Source: Chitinophaga agri (lineage in GTDB: Bacteria > Bacteroidota > Bacteroidia > Chitinophagales > Chitinophagaceae). Taken from it: a stretch of DNA of 64,000 nt. Below the pieces are notes generated by a model, which saw only the letters and a program-made list of their open reading frames with translations, did not search any database and was not told where the DNA came from. Made by a program: the position numbers and the translations under genes. Shown in pieces: positions 39,987 through 50,272 of this stretch. How positions within the stretch are numbered: the first letter of the stretch is position 1; each line of letters begins with the position of its first letter. The DNA is taken from positions 186,001 through 250,000 of the forward strand of contig NZ_CP048113.1 in assembly GCF_010093065.1 (NCBI RefSeq), in the 5' to 3' direction.

Positions 39987-41636
39987 ATGAAGAAACTTAT
40001 GAAATCATATATGCGGATTGTGTCGCTGGCCATCATATTGATGAGTAGCAACATGGATTCACTCCGGGCACAAAACGTCAGTGCCTGTACCTGTGACTGC
40101 CTCAAGCCATTTTTTGACTACCTGATATCCTCCCGCCGGTTATTTATTCAGCCGGAGGACGATATCCTGGTATCCTCTTTACTTGAGGATGCCAGGCGTG
40201 CGGGATATATGGTGTCATATACACAGTGTCAGATCCTGGCACGTAATACAAACGGATTGTTTTATGCGAAGATGAAGAGTGCGACCAGTGGCTCGTCCTA
40301 TAAGGCCGTAATCGGTGATTGTACGGTGTCGCTGACTGCTACCGGCGCTGCGGTTACATTTAATAATCTGGTAAGTAATGTCTGCGATACGACCGGGATC
40401 GTGTCATACCGGACGACTACCGCCAGCACGCTGGTCGCTAAACTGAAGGTCGACTCCTGTACGACCTGTAATGACGTTACTTCCGCATATTGTTATAGTG
40501 CTATTACGGAACATCCGGTGAATCCTTACCGGTTTGGTCTGGCGGGTAACTGGCGTCCTTTCCGTTCATATGCCTATTACGGGGAACGTAAGGAAACAGA
40601 TCCGCTGGCGCCAGTGTCATTACGTTCCGCTGGTACGATCAATAGTTTTAAGGGTTTCTGGAAATTCACGAATGGACAGTTGAAAGGTATGCCTGAGAAT
40701 GATAAAGATACTGCTGTCTGGGTATGGAACAGTGAGTTGACTATGGTCAATCGTAAAGGGCTCGAACTGGAGAACCATGATCCACTGGGCCGTTATAATG
40801 CGGGACTTTATGGTTATGATGATGCGCTGCCGGTAGCCGCAGCCCAGAATGCCCGTTACCGGGAGATTGCATATGAAGGCTTCGAGGACTATGATTTCGG
40901 CGTTACGCCTTGTGATGGCCCTTGTAAGGTGCCACGGAGCTTCGATTTTTCCTATTATAAAAGTAAACTGGATACGGCCGAACAGCATACGGGTTTGTTC
41001 AGTCTGCGGGTGGATGCACATACAGATGTGGCTGTGAGCGCACCGGTAGTGGCTACTGCTGACGATAGTTTTGGGCTGACATTTAGCCGGATTGACAGTA
41101 CAAGGGGATTATTGGCTGTAAATACAGATTCTGCGGCTATACTACCATCATTTTCACCAATAGCGGGTAAGACGATTGTGATCAGTGCCTGGGTGAAGGA
41201 ATCGGTACCGTGCAGAGGTAATACCTACACCGGTAATCAGCTTGGGATCGTGGTAAAGCAAGCGGCTGAACCTATCGGCAGTACGATTACAGCACAGCCA
41301 CAGGGAGCGATCATAGAAGGCTGGCAGCGTTATGAGGAAGTCGTAATGGTACCTGAGGACGCGGTGTCTGTATCCATTGTGATGAGTGCATCGGCCGATC
41401 ATGCCGTATATTTTGATGATGTCAGGATACATCCCTATAACGCCAATATGAAATCATATGTATATGATCGTAATAGTCTTCGTCTTATGGCAGAGTTGGA
41501 TGAGAACAACTATGCTACATTCTATGAGTATGATGAAGACGGAACAATGATCCGTCTGAAGAAGGAAACAGAACGGGGCATCAAGACGATTTCCGAGACA
41601 AGGAGTGCACTATTAAAAGAAAATCCCCGTCCATGA
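39987..41636 (+). CDS. Secreted Rhs-associated protein with carbohydrate-binding-like and YD-like end
   Basis: 549 residues. The signal peptide ends near SLRAQN; Cys-rich patches follow (ACTCDCLKPF, DSCTTCNDV). A beta-sandwich-like region at about residues 300-490 (GLFSLRVDA, WQRYEEVVMVP, AVYFDDVRIHPY) looks like a carbohydrate-binding or jelly-roll module. The last ~60 residues (YVYDRNSLRLMAELDENNY, FYEYDEDGTMIRLKKETERG) are the YD-repeat-like strip that in other Bacteroidota Rhs proteins sits inside one long polypeptide. Its stop overlaps the next gene's start by 4 bases (ATGA), so translation is coupled. This supports the idea of one functional protein split into several chains. Confidence 0.75.
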   Translation: MKKLMKSYMRIVSLAIILMSSNMDSLRAQNVSACTCDCLKPFFDYLISSRRLFIQPEDDILVSSLLEDARRAGYMVSYTQCQILARNTNGLFYAKMKSATSGSSYKAVIGDCTVSLTATGAAVTFNNLVSNVCDTTGIVSYRTTTASTLVAKLKVDSCTTCNDVTSAYCYSAITEHPVNPYRFGLAGNWRPFRSYAYYGERKETDPLAPVSLRSAGTINSFKGFWKFTNGQLKGMPENDKDTAVWVWNSELTMVNRKGLELENHDPLGRYNAGLYGYDDALPVAAAQNARYREIAYEGFEDYDFGVTPCDGPCKVPRSFDFSYYKSKLDTAEQHTGLFSLRVDAHTDVAVSAPVVATADDSFGLTFSRIDSTRGLLAVNTDSAAILPSFSPIAGKTIVISAWVKESVPCRGNTYTGNQLGIVVKQAAEPIGSTITAQPQGAIIEGWQRYEEVVMVPEDAVSVSIVMSASADHAVYFDDVRIHPYNANMKSYVYDRNSLRLMAELDENNYATFYEYDEDGTMIRLKKETERGIKTISETRSALLKENPRP

Positions 41637-44600
41637 GTCCATTTTTATTATCCCTATATACTTTGATCATGTCAGTAGTTAGAAAGTCCGGCAGTTACAG
41701 GGTTGTCGTGCTAATGTGTCTGTTGCTCGTGATGGCGGTGGCCGGGCGTGCACAGTCTGTGATTATGCTGCACGGAGCACTGGATGGCGCAAAGGGGCAG
41801 ATCGCCAAAGACTCTTCCATCACCGTGGTAGATAGTGTGTATTTTGATGCAGGGAAGATTGCTGTATTAGATAAACCCTACCATGTCAGGAATATTGTTA
41901 CACTAAAAATTAATGAATACGCCGCTGTATCTCTGCCACCTGCCTTTAGTGCTACCGCTGTAGTCAGGATTATTTATACGCGTCCGGATGACCAGCAGGA
42001 TTCTATTGAGCGAACGTTAGCTATCAACTATGCTGATTCCAGCAGGTACACCAGCAGAAGTACCTATGTATTTAACAACGCGCATTTTGTAACAGTTAAA
42101 GTGGTGAGCCTGACGACGACGGGTGGTAATGATATTTCCTCTGTTCTCTTACTGGACAACGAAATGCAGGTGTCTCCTGTGTATAAGTTGTCCTGTATGG
42201 AGGATGTCGTGCGTGGATTTAAAACTGCAGGGCTGAATACATCCGGGGAACTGCATGTTGTCTGGGACCAGCTGACAGGCGCAGATGTCTATGACCTGGA
42301 GTGGACATATATTGATTCGGCGGCCTTGAAAGCAAACAGGTATGGCACGCCGCTGAATACTACTTTGCTATTTCGCAACAATGCCTCCCGTGTTACCATT
42401 AACACGAACTGGTACGATATTCCTTTGCTGTATGACGATGACGGGGTATTGTATTTCCGGGTAAGAGGTGTACAGGAGCGGGCCAACAATGTACGTAAAG
42501 AAACGGAATGGAGTACTGCGTTCGGCGGATTGGGCAGCTATGCGTATAACGGACATCAGGACTCGCTAAACTGGCAGGCAACTACGACATTTGCGGAAGA
42601 CGGGAAGCGTAAGTCTGTTGTGCAGTACTATGATGGAAGTCTGCGTGGGCGGCAAACGGTGACCAAGGATAACAGTACGAATACGACCATCGTTGGCGAA
42701 ACACTTTACGACTACCAGGGACGTCCAGTGATTCAGGTAATGCCAGCACCTACATTAAATTCGATCATTAAATATACACCGGGATTCAATAGGGGGATTA
42801 ATAGTCCGGAATATAATAAGGGAGAATATGACACGTTGCCTACGCCTGCCGGTTTTCTGACGGCAAGCGCTAATCCGATGTCTGCAGTAAGTGGTGCCAA
42901 TCGGTATTATTCGCCTGCTAACCCCGACACTTCCGGTTTTAACAGGTTTATTCCGGATGCAGAAGGATATGCTTTTACGGAGACATCCTATACACAGGAT
43001 AATACCGGCAGGATCAGCCGGCAGAGTGGCGTAGGACCTGTTTTCAGGTTAGGCAGTCATCATGAATCGGAGTATTATTATGGTTCTCCGGGTGAGAATG
43101 ACCTGGATGCATTGTTCGGTACAGATGTAGGAGATAAGAGTCATTATTTTAAAAACATGGTACGCGATGCGAACGGTCAGTACAGCGTGAGCTATGTGGA
43201 CATGCATGGTCGTACGATTGCCACGGCACTGGCAGGTCGTCCGGATAGCAGTGTATCATTGTCGGATCTGTCTACCTATAAAGAGGAGCGCGTAACAGAT
43301 ACGTTATCAGGACCCGGCCGTAATATAGTTAAAGAGCTTTCTCTGGAACATGCACAAAGTCAGCTGGTGACACTGGATGGTTATCATGATTTCAGGTATA
43401 AACTGAAGGCGCCGGTTATCCGGTTTAACGGATGTAGTGGTCCGCTATGTTTTAACGGCGTATACGATCTGGAAATCACTATTACAGATGATGCCTATAA
43501 CCAGCGTATAGGAGGTGCTCCATTGCGGTTCGTGCTGCGTAATTATGATCTGAATAATATCAGGGCAAACTGTAACATCGCTCCCCGTGACTTTGATACT
43601 ACATTCCGGGTATGGTTGCCGAAAGGGAATTATGAGATCACAAAACGACTGACGGTGAACCGTCGGGCGCTGGAGTTGTACCGGGATAGTATTTTCATGA
43701 AACAGGATACCTGTGTAACAGTGGAACAGTTTATTCAGGAGCAGCGAAATTTACTGGCGCAGGAGCAGTGTGTACCTGATTGCAAGTCCTGTATGGATAG
43801 TATTGGTAGCTGGTCTTCTTTCTGGGCGAAATATCCGGACCGTATCGGACAGCCGGTAGCAGATTCCCTTGCATACAAATCACAGGCACTTGCCGATTAC
43901 AATCTGGCGATAGAGGCATGTAGTTCGCTTTGCAGGGATACTACTGATGCTATGAATATCCGGGATGGCATGCTGGCAGATGTATCTGCACCGTCAGGAC
44001 AATACGCAACGCTGAGTGATTCTTCCAGTATCTATTCGATATTCTATCGGAAAGATAATACAATGCTACCTGTATATCAGCGGACGGATATTCATTATCT
44101 GGACGAAACGGGTTTACCGGATGTAGTGTATAATGATGCGACACAGACGTATGTCCTTCCGCAGCAATTATCGCCGGAAATGTTTGCGGCCAGGTTTAAA
44201 ACTTCCTGGGCAGCGGCGTTACTGCCTTATCATCCTGAGTACTATAAATACCAGGCGTATCTGGAACGTAAACCGGCCTATGACTGGGACAGGAAGGTGG
44301 AAGCGATAGATGATTATATTACCGCCAGAGACGGTGGTTACCTGAATCCAACAGATGATGCCGCATTCCCTTTCACCAGGGTTAGCGCGAACAGGGACCC
44401 ATTAGTGGGCAGGGATGTACAGATCGCCAGATCGCTTTACGAGGCCTTATACGCCTATAATAAAGAAGGTGATCCCGCGAAGCGGCTCTCAATGTGGAGT
44501 GTAGCGACGATCTCTGTTAAATGTGGAGAGGTGTTGTCTGGTTGTGCTGATAACTATCGTACCTATGCCGCTGCATTTAATGAAGCGACGATGTGTCCGG

Positions 44601-47600
44601 GAGATCTGGATATGGCATGGCGGACATTCAGACAGCTTTATCTGACAACAAGGAAAAATATACTTGATGCGGAGGTGGCTAATATTGGCGCTCCTGCAGG
44701 CGTAATAGCTGTTACCAGTGAGCAACTGGTGAAGAATGGTAAGAACCCGCGTTTCAATACAGCGGGAGCTGCATTATCCCAGAATGGACTGGGCTATCTC
44801 AACACGAATAATACACAGAAGGAATTAACGGATATTGTTAACCAGGCGTTGGCAAAAAGCTATGAAGATAACTGTCGGTCCTATGTGAAAGCGTGGATGC
44901 AACAGCTGGCGCCATGTAAATATGATACTGCAGTATTAAAGGACCTGAGTGAGAAACTGGTACAGGTGTGTAAAGAAGGAGCGGATACTGAGCATCCCTT
45001 AGGTGCAAGTTCAGTCAGACCTGCCAGCAGCTACAGGTATAGGAGCTTCCAGGAGGTACTGGATGAGTATAACCGCGCGCATAATATTGACAGTCCGTGG
45101 GTATGTAATGCCTACCTGATCACTGCACCAGCGCCATATGACAAACAGCCAGCCTATAGTGACCGACCTTCCTACACCGGGCCTGATGACTGTGAGTGTA
45201 ATCAACTGCGTACGTTAAAGCAGGAGTTTGATAGTAATAGGCAGACAGGTGATAGTAGCCTTGCTGTTTATCTGAACAGGACAAGGGGGACTTCTCTTCG
45301 TCAGGAAGAATTACAGGTATTGCTGGATGCATGTGGCACAAAGGGTTCCTGCACTTATCTGTCCAAGCCGGTGAATATACCGGTGCTTATACAGTGTAAT
45401 GTCGCGCCGCCCTGTGTATCCTGTACGGAGGTGAATGCAGCCTACACTGCCTTTAAAGGGCAATTCCCGGGAGTAGTACCAGCTATAACTGAGGATTCTT
45501 CTGCGCAGCAGTCGAAGAACCAGTTATTTGCAGCTTATATGAATAATAAACTGGGGCTGGCGAAACAGGCCTGGGAGTATCTTACTTTCCTGGACAGCTG
45601 TGGACAAAATTATTTACCGGACGAGAACCATTGTGCTAATAACAATCCGACCTATTATTCATATACTGATCCTGCGGGCAGAAGTGTGATCATTTCAGAC
45701 CTGGTGCGTACGCCGGATAACGGCTTCCTCGTAGGAGGGTTGTTAAAAGGCCGGGGGTATACAGGAGGGATTCCCACCTTCGCAGCAGGAGATGCTGAAA
45801 GAGCATCAGTAAGTCCTGCAACCGGAAGACTGGATTCGACCGCTTTTATCATGAAGGTGAACCGCCTGGGCGATGTAGAATGGTCGAAAGATTATCCCGT
45901 GGGTATCAGAAGTGCATTCTCCAGGATAAGGAACACCCGGGATGGCGGTATCATCGCCATTGGTTCTGTATGGGGTATCAGTCATGACAGTGCCGAAATC
46001 CTGATTACGAAGACGGGGGCTACCGGAGTGGTGGAATGGAGCCGGAAGATCGGGTTTGATACCCGGAATGGGGAAACAGGCGTGGATATTATGGAGCTGA
46101 GTGATGGTAACTATGCTTTTGCTGGTAGGTCCAATATTAACCATGTCGATAGCACTGGCGATTGGATTGTTGGTACGCTGGATGCCGCAGGTATGGGCCG
46201 TTGGATCAGGCAAATGGGTAGTTCGAGTATAGACGGTACCTATTCTATGCTTGAGGACCATGATACGCTGGTGGTGATGGGTAACCTGCTGATGGAGCAT
46301 ACCGGTGTGTACCACGACTTTGACCTGATCATTGCCAAGATGAACAAGTATAACGGGTCGACATACAGAGTGTTCAGATATGATTTTGGAAGTGCGCCGA
46401 TCACACACAATGCTTATCCGGGTATTATCCAGAAGACATCGAACGGCTATGTGTTCAGTGCTACGAATGGATTTGGTAAGACGGCGGTTAACTCTATCGC
46501 CTATATTGACAATAGTGGTACGGTTTTAACTTCCCGTCAACTGGCGGTGAAGAAGGACACCATTGTGGCAGAAAAAGTGCCGATGGCGTTCACCGCAGAT
46601 CAGGGAGCGGTGCTGGCTCAGAATGTATTGGTACGGGACAGTATCCCATTACTGGTGCTCAATAAGATCAATACGGATACAACGCTGGCCTGGTCGGATA
46701 TGATCAGACTGGATAGCACTTCTTTCCTGAACAGCATCGTTGAGAATACGAATGGAGGAATGGTGGCAGCAGGTACTTATGGAAACAGAGGGCTGTTATT
46801 AATGACGCCTCCGTCAGGCAGGATAAAGTGCCGTAGCGCTTCCTGGATGAATAGTTTTATCACGATGCGGGTGAATCCGAACAGGAATAGTCCGTTACCA
46901 ATCAACATCGTGCGTGGTGCGGATACGGCTGTTATTCCTGTAACCATTACACCGGGAAGTGCGGGGATAAACTATTATCCTATTGGCTGCATGGTTGCTG
47001 ATAGCTGTTATAAGATCCGTCGAGGGCCGCTTTTATGTGGTAATGTGCATCCGATATACGGGCAGGCGATAGATAGTAGTAGCAACTGCTCTGATAATGA
47101 ATATTTTGCTGTCAGCAAAGGCACCGATCTGTATAATGCTTACAGGGATTCTGTCCGTAACAGTTTTGGGAACGCATATGCGGATAGTTGTTTGCAGGCG
47201 GGTGAACGCGAGATCTATACGCTTAGTTATGATATCAGCGAATATCACTACACGCTGTATTATTATGATCAGGCGGGAAATCTGCTAATGACAGTACCAC
47301 CGGCAGGTGTAGTCGTAGACCGTTCTCCATCGTGGCTTTACCAGGTGAGAAAGGCGAGAGCCGCTAACAAGTCATTGCCTTTCAGGCATTCAATGGCTAC
47401 CAGATATCATTATAATACACTGGGTGATGTGGTTGCACAGTTGACACCCGACGCAGGTAACAGTAAGTTCTGGTATGACAGGCTTGGTAGGCTGGTATTA
47501 TCCCAAAACTCGAAGCAGCAGCCCTTAGGGTATTACAGCTATACGCAGTATGACGCATTGGGCAGGACGGTGGAAGTGGGAGAGATCAGTAGTAGCGGAG

Positions 47601-50260
47601 CTATGAGAAATAGCCTGAGTCGTAGTGCGGATAGTTTACAGGCGTGGTTTGCCAATAGCTATGATAGTCGTAAACAAATCACACGTACTTCTTATGATGT
47701 ACGTAATATCTTCCCTACCGAGGTAGTTTCTGCGAAGAACCTGAGGAACCGTGTGTCCTGGACGGCGTTATATGATACATCGCCCGAGCAGCAGACGGGT
47801 AATTATGCAACGGCTACTTTTTACAGTTATGATATTCATGGGAATGTAGATACGCTGGTACAGGATTATAAGAAGAGTATTATGCGTGACCTACAGCATC
47901 GTTGGAAGAAGATTGTTTACAGGTATGATCTTATCAGCGGTAAGGTGAACCATGTGGCTTATCAGCCGGGCAGCACGGATGCGGTCTATCACCGGTATAG
48001 TTATGATGCGGAGAACAGGCTGACCGGCGTGGAAACGAGCACGGATAGTATTTACTGGGAGAACGATGCATTTTATCAGTACTATAAGCATGGTCCGCTG
48101 GCAAGAACAGTGTTGGGGCAGCAGTCCGTACAGGGAATTGATTACGCATACACATTGCAGGGTTGGTTAAAGGGAGTGAATAGTACGGCTATAGGTGGTA
48201 AATTCGACATGGGCGGTGATGGCAACTCCGCCGCTACAGATGTGTATGGTTTTGCTTTGCATTATTATGGTGACAGGGATTATAAACCTATCAGCGCCCG
48301 ACGTCCGTTTGCGTCGGCGTTGGGTAGTGGATTTAATCCGCTGTACAATGGTAATATTGCGGCGATCAGTCAGTCGATATCTTCGCTCGGAACGCCTTTG
48401 CAGTACAGATACAGTTATGATGTATTGAACCGCTTAAAAGGTATGGTGGCATACAAAGGGCTGGATTCGCTTACGAATAAATGGAATGCGGTAGCGTTGC
48501 CTGATTTTAAAGAGAGCGTGACGTATGATGCGAACGGGAATATCCTGACGTACAACCGAAAGGGGGATAGTACATTTGCGAAGAAGCGTCTTGAGATGGA
48601 TGATCTGGCTTATCATTATTATGCGGGTACGAACAGATTGGAATACATTCATGATAGTGTAGATTCGGCGAATTATGATGTGGATATTGATGATCAGTCT
48701 CTGAAGAACTACCGATATGATAATATAGGCAATCTTATCAGGGACAGCGCGGCGAAGATCGCTGATATTCAATGGACTATTTATGGTAAGATCAGTAGTA
48801 TTACAAAGGATGATGGTACGGTGATCAGGTATACGTATGACGCCAGTGGGAACAGGATCAGTAAGCAGGTGGGGGATGTGTATACGTGGTATGTGCGGGA
48901 TGCTACCGGTAATGTAATGGCTGTTTATACGCAGGGAGATGGTAATGTAAATGGCGGTAAACTGAGTAAGACGGAGTCTCATTTGTATGGTTCGAGCAGG
49001 TTAGGGATTAATTTGCTGAAAATCAATGTTGAGGATAGTGCGGTGGTGAATACGGATGTGATTGTAGGGTTGGGTTCTGGATTTTATAGTAATTTCACGA
49101 GAGGAGAGAAGGTGTTTGAGCTGACGAATCATCTGGGAAATGTGCTGGCCACAGTAGGGGATAAAAGATGGTTGAAGGATGGGAAGTTTGTAGCGGATGT
49201 GGTGAGTGCGCAGGAGTATTATCCGTTTGGTATGCAGATGCCGGGGAGAGGGGTGAGTAGTAGGGGGTATCGCTATGGGTTTAATGGGAAGGAGAACGAT
49301 AATGAGGTGAAGGGGGAGGGGAATCAGCAGGATTATGGGATGAGGGTGTATGATCCACGAATCGCGAAGTTCTTATCAGTAGACCCGTTAACACCTGAAT
49401 ATCCAGAGTTAACACCATATCAGTTTGCAAGCAATAGTCCAATTGCCGGAATTGACCGTGATGGAGAGGAAATAAAAATTGTTACTGTGGTTCATGGGCA
49501 AAAGGGCAATATATTGTATGAAGTACAAAACGAATATGGTGTCAAAGGTATACTGCCTAAGCAAACAATTGTAGTTCACAAATATCCGATTGTAGATAGC
49601 AAAAACAACTTTGACTATAGCCATATAACGCCATTCGCCTATGACAAGGAAGATAAGAACAGGGGAGATGCAAAGACTTCGGATCCCGTAAGTTATAAGG
49701 CTGGTCAACCTGGGAAGTTTACTGCCGAAGATGCGAAAACAGGTTTAAAAGCCGTATTTGATCAGTATGGGGAAGAAAGAGCCACAATTGTCGAGAAAAT
49801 GTACAGATTAGAGACAAGTCATTTTAAGTCTGGAGGATATAAGAATACGGGGACGGGGGGAATGGAAGCAAAGGCCGGGCATGAAAATGACGCACCTTAT
49901 TATGGTTGGGATAAGTCGATTTTTCAAAGTCATCCTGAATTTACCCCTACGGGTATCTGGCTGGCTTTTGAAGGGCCTGGAATGAGTGGGAAAGGAGGAA
50001 ATGCCCAAGTAACGGATCATCCTAAATCATTTGTTGTGCTACCTTCTGTAACAGCGGGAATGATGTTGAAGGCAGACTATATAGAACGTTACAATGGGCA
50101 TTATGAGAGATGGGCTGGGCTTACACAATCTGTACAAGATAACTATAAGACAGCGTTGGCCGGAATTCAACCTAAAATTGTTAGACAATTGGCAATTGAA
50201 TACAATAAACAACAACAACAACAACAACAGCAATCAACGGTAACAATTAAAAAGGATTAA
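41633..50260 (+). CDS. Rhs/YD-repeat polymorphic toxin, 2875 aa, with lysozyme-like C-terminal candidate toxin
   Basis: Signal peptide (start 41633, or 41669 at MSVVRKSG; VVVLMCLLLVMAVAGRAQS). An N-terminal region with RHS-style strips (ETLYDYQGRPVIQVMP), a long Cys-containing middle, a propeller-like region at about residues 1355-1735 with repeated DGG...G...W strips, and YD repeats from ~1915 to 2520. The Rhs core is at ~2523-2605 ([40 protein letters not shown]). The last ~265 residues are the variable part. It contains YRLETSHFKSGG with a candidate catalytic Glu2727, TGGMEA, and a helical end (YIERYNGHYERWAG); this looks like a lysozyme-like or glucosaminidase-like fold, by inference. It ends in Q8-STV. 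A lipoprotein follows directly. Base use becomes AT-richer at the core-toxin seam. Confidence 0.88.
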   Translation: MSPFLLSLYTLIMSVVRKSGSYRVVVLMCLLLVMAVAGRAQSVIMLHGALDGAKGQIAKDSSITVVDSVYFDAGKIAVLDKPYHVRNIVTLKINEYAAVSLPPAFSATAVVRIIYTRPDDQQDSIERTLAINYADSSRYTSRSTYVFNNAHFVTVKVVSLTTTGGNDISSVLLLDNEMQVSPVYKLSCMEDVVRGFKTAGLNTSGELHVVWDQLTGADVYDLEWTYIDSAALKANRYGTPLNTTLLFRNNASRVTINTNWYDIPLLYDDDGVLYFRVRGVQERANNVRKETEWSTAFGGLGSYAYNGHQDSLNWQATTTFAEDGKRKSVVQYYDGSLRGRQTVTKDNSTNTTIVGETLYDYQGRPVIQVMPAPTLNSIIKYTPGFNRGINSPEYNKGEYDTLPTPAGFLTASANPMSAVSGANRYYSPANPDTSGFNRFIPDAEGYAFTETSYTQDNTGRISRQSGVGPVFRLGSHHESEYYYGSPGENDLDALFGTDVGDKSHYFKNMVRDANGQYSVSYVDMHGRTIATALAGRPDSSVSLSDLSTYKEERVTDTLSGPGRNIVKELSLEHAQSQLVTLDGYHDFRYKLKAPVIRFNGCSGPLCFNGVYDLEITITDDAYNQRIGGAPLRFVLRNYDLNNIRANCNIAPRDFDTTFRVWLPKGNYEITKRLTVNRRALELYRDSIFMKQDTCVTVEQFIQEQRNLLAQEQCVPDCKSCMDSIGSWSSFWAKYPDRIGQPVADSLAYKSQALADYNLAIEACSSLCRDTTDAMNIRDGMLADVSAPSGQYATLSDSSSIYSIFYRKDNTMLPVYQRTDIHYLDETGLPDVVYNDATQTYVLPQQLSPEMFAARFKTSWAAALLPYHPEYYKYQAYLERKPAYDWDRKVEAIDDYITARDGGYLNPTDDAAFPFTRVSANRDPLVGRDVQIARSLYEALYAYNKEGDPAKRLSMWSVATISVKCGEVLSGCADNYRTYAAAFNEATMCPGDLDMAWRTFRQLYLTTRKNILDAEVANIGAPAGVIAVTSEQLVKNGKNPRFNTAGAALSQNGLGYLNTNNTQKELTDIVNQALAKSYEDNCRSYVKAWMQQLAPCKYDTAVLKDLSEKLVQVCKEGADTEHPLGASSVRPASSYRYRSFQEVLDEYNRAHNIDSPWVCNAYLITAPAPYDKQPAYSDRPSYTGPDDCECNQLRTLKQEFDSNRQTGDSSLAVYLNRTRGTSLRQEELQVLLDACGTKGSCTYLSKPVNIPVLIQCNVAPPCVSCTEVNAAYTAFKGQFPGVVPAITEDSSAQQSKNQLFAAYMNNKLGLAKQAWEYLTFLDSCGQNYLPDENHCANNNPTYYSYTDPAGRSVIISDLVRTPDNGFLVGGLLKGRGYTGGIPTFAAGDAERASVSPATGRLDSTAFIMKVNRLGDVEWSKDYPVGIRSAFSRIRNTRDGGIIAIGSVWGISHDSAEILITKTGATGVVEWSRKIGFDTRNGETGVDIMELSDGNYAFAGRSNINHVDSTGDWIVGTLDAAGMGRWIRQMGSSSIDGTYSMLEDHDTLVVMGNLLMEHTGVYHDFDLIIAKMNKYNGSTYRVFRYDFGSAPITHNAYPGIIQKTSNGYVFSATNGFGKTAVNSIAYIDNSGTVLTSRQLAVKKDTIVAEKVPMAFTADQGAVLAQNVLVRDSIPLLVLNKINTDTTLAWSDMIRLDSTSFLNSIVENTNGGMVAAGTYGNRGLLLMTPPSGRIKCRSASWMNSFITMRVNPNRNSPLPINIVRGADTAVIPVTITPGSAGINYYPIGCMVADSCYKIRRGPLLCGNVHPIYGQAIDSSSNCSDNEYFAVSKGTDLYNAYRDSVRNSFGNAYADSCLQAGEREIYTLSYDISEYHYTLYYYDQAGNLLMTVPPAGVVVDRSPSWLYQVRKARAANKSLPFRHSMATRYHYNTLGDVVAQLTPDAGNSKFWYDRLGRLVLSQNSKQQPLGYYSYTQYDALGRTVEVGEISSSGAMRNSLSRSADSLQAWFANSYDSRKQITRTSYDVRNIFPTEVVSAKNLRNRVSWTALYDTSPEQQTGNYATATFYSYDIHGNVDTLVQDYKKSIMRDLQHRWKKIVYRYDLISGKVNHVAYQPGSTDAVYHRYSYDAENRLTGVETSTDSIYWENDAFYQYYKHGPLARTVLGQQSVQGIDYAYTLQGWLKGVNSTAIGGKFDMGGDGNSAATDVYGFALHYYGDRDYKPISARRPFASALGSGFNPLYNGNIAAISQSISSLGTPLQYRYSYDVLNRLKGMVAYKGLDSLTNKWNAVALPDFKESVTYDANGNILTYNRKGDSTFAKKRLEMDDLAYHYYAGTNRLEYIHDSVDSANYDVDIDDQSLKNYRYDNIGNLIRDSAAKIADIQWTIYGKISSITKDDGTVIRYTYDASGNRISKQVGDVYTWYVRDATGNVMAVYTQGDGNVNGGKLSKTESHLYGSSRLGINLLKINVEDSAVVNTDVIVGLGSGFYSNFTRGEKVFELTNHLGNVLATVGDKRWLKDGKFVADVVSAQEYYPFGMQMPGRGVSSRGYRYGFNGKENDNEVKGEGNQQDYGMRVYDPRIAKFLSVDPLTPEYPELTPYQFASNSPIAGIDRDGEEIKIVTVVHGQKGNILYEVQNEYGVKGILPKQTIVVHKYPIVDSKNNFDYSHITPFAYDKEDKNRGDAKTSDPVSYKAGQPGKFTAEDAKTGLKAVFDQYGEERATIVEKMYRLETSHFKSGGYKNTGTGGMEAKAGHENDAPYYGWDKSIFQSHPEFTPTGIWLAFEGPGMSGKGGNAQVTDHPKSFVVLPSVTAGMMLKADYIERYNGHYERWAGLTQSVQDNYKTALAGIQPKIVRQLAIEYNKQQQQQQQQSTVTIKKD
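49268..49338 (+). repeat. 71-bp perfect direct repeat, copy 1 (in Rhs core of the intact gene)
   Basis: Identical to 50937-51007. It encodes the [18 protein letters not shown] part of the Rhs core, just before the variable toxin part. It is the likely seam for homologous exchange of toxin cassettes. Confidence 0.9.
50210..50233 (+). repeat. CAA/CAG triplet repeat coding for eight glutamines
   Basis: Seven CAA and one CAG codons (six CAA, CAG, CAA) near the 3' end of the Rhs gene, nine codons before its stop. The tract sits between the candidate toxin domain and the last seven residues, so slippage would hardly affect the fold. Confidence 0.8.
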
Positions 50261-50272
50261 ATGTATCGAATT

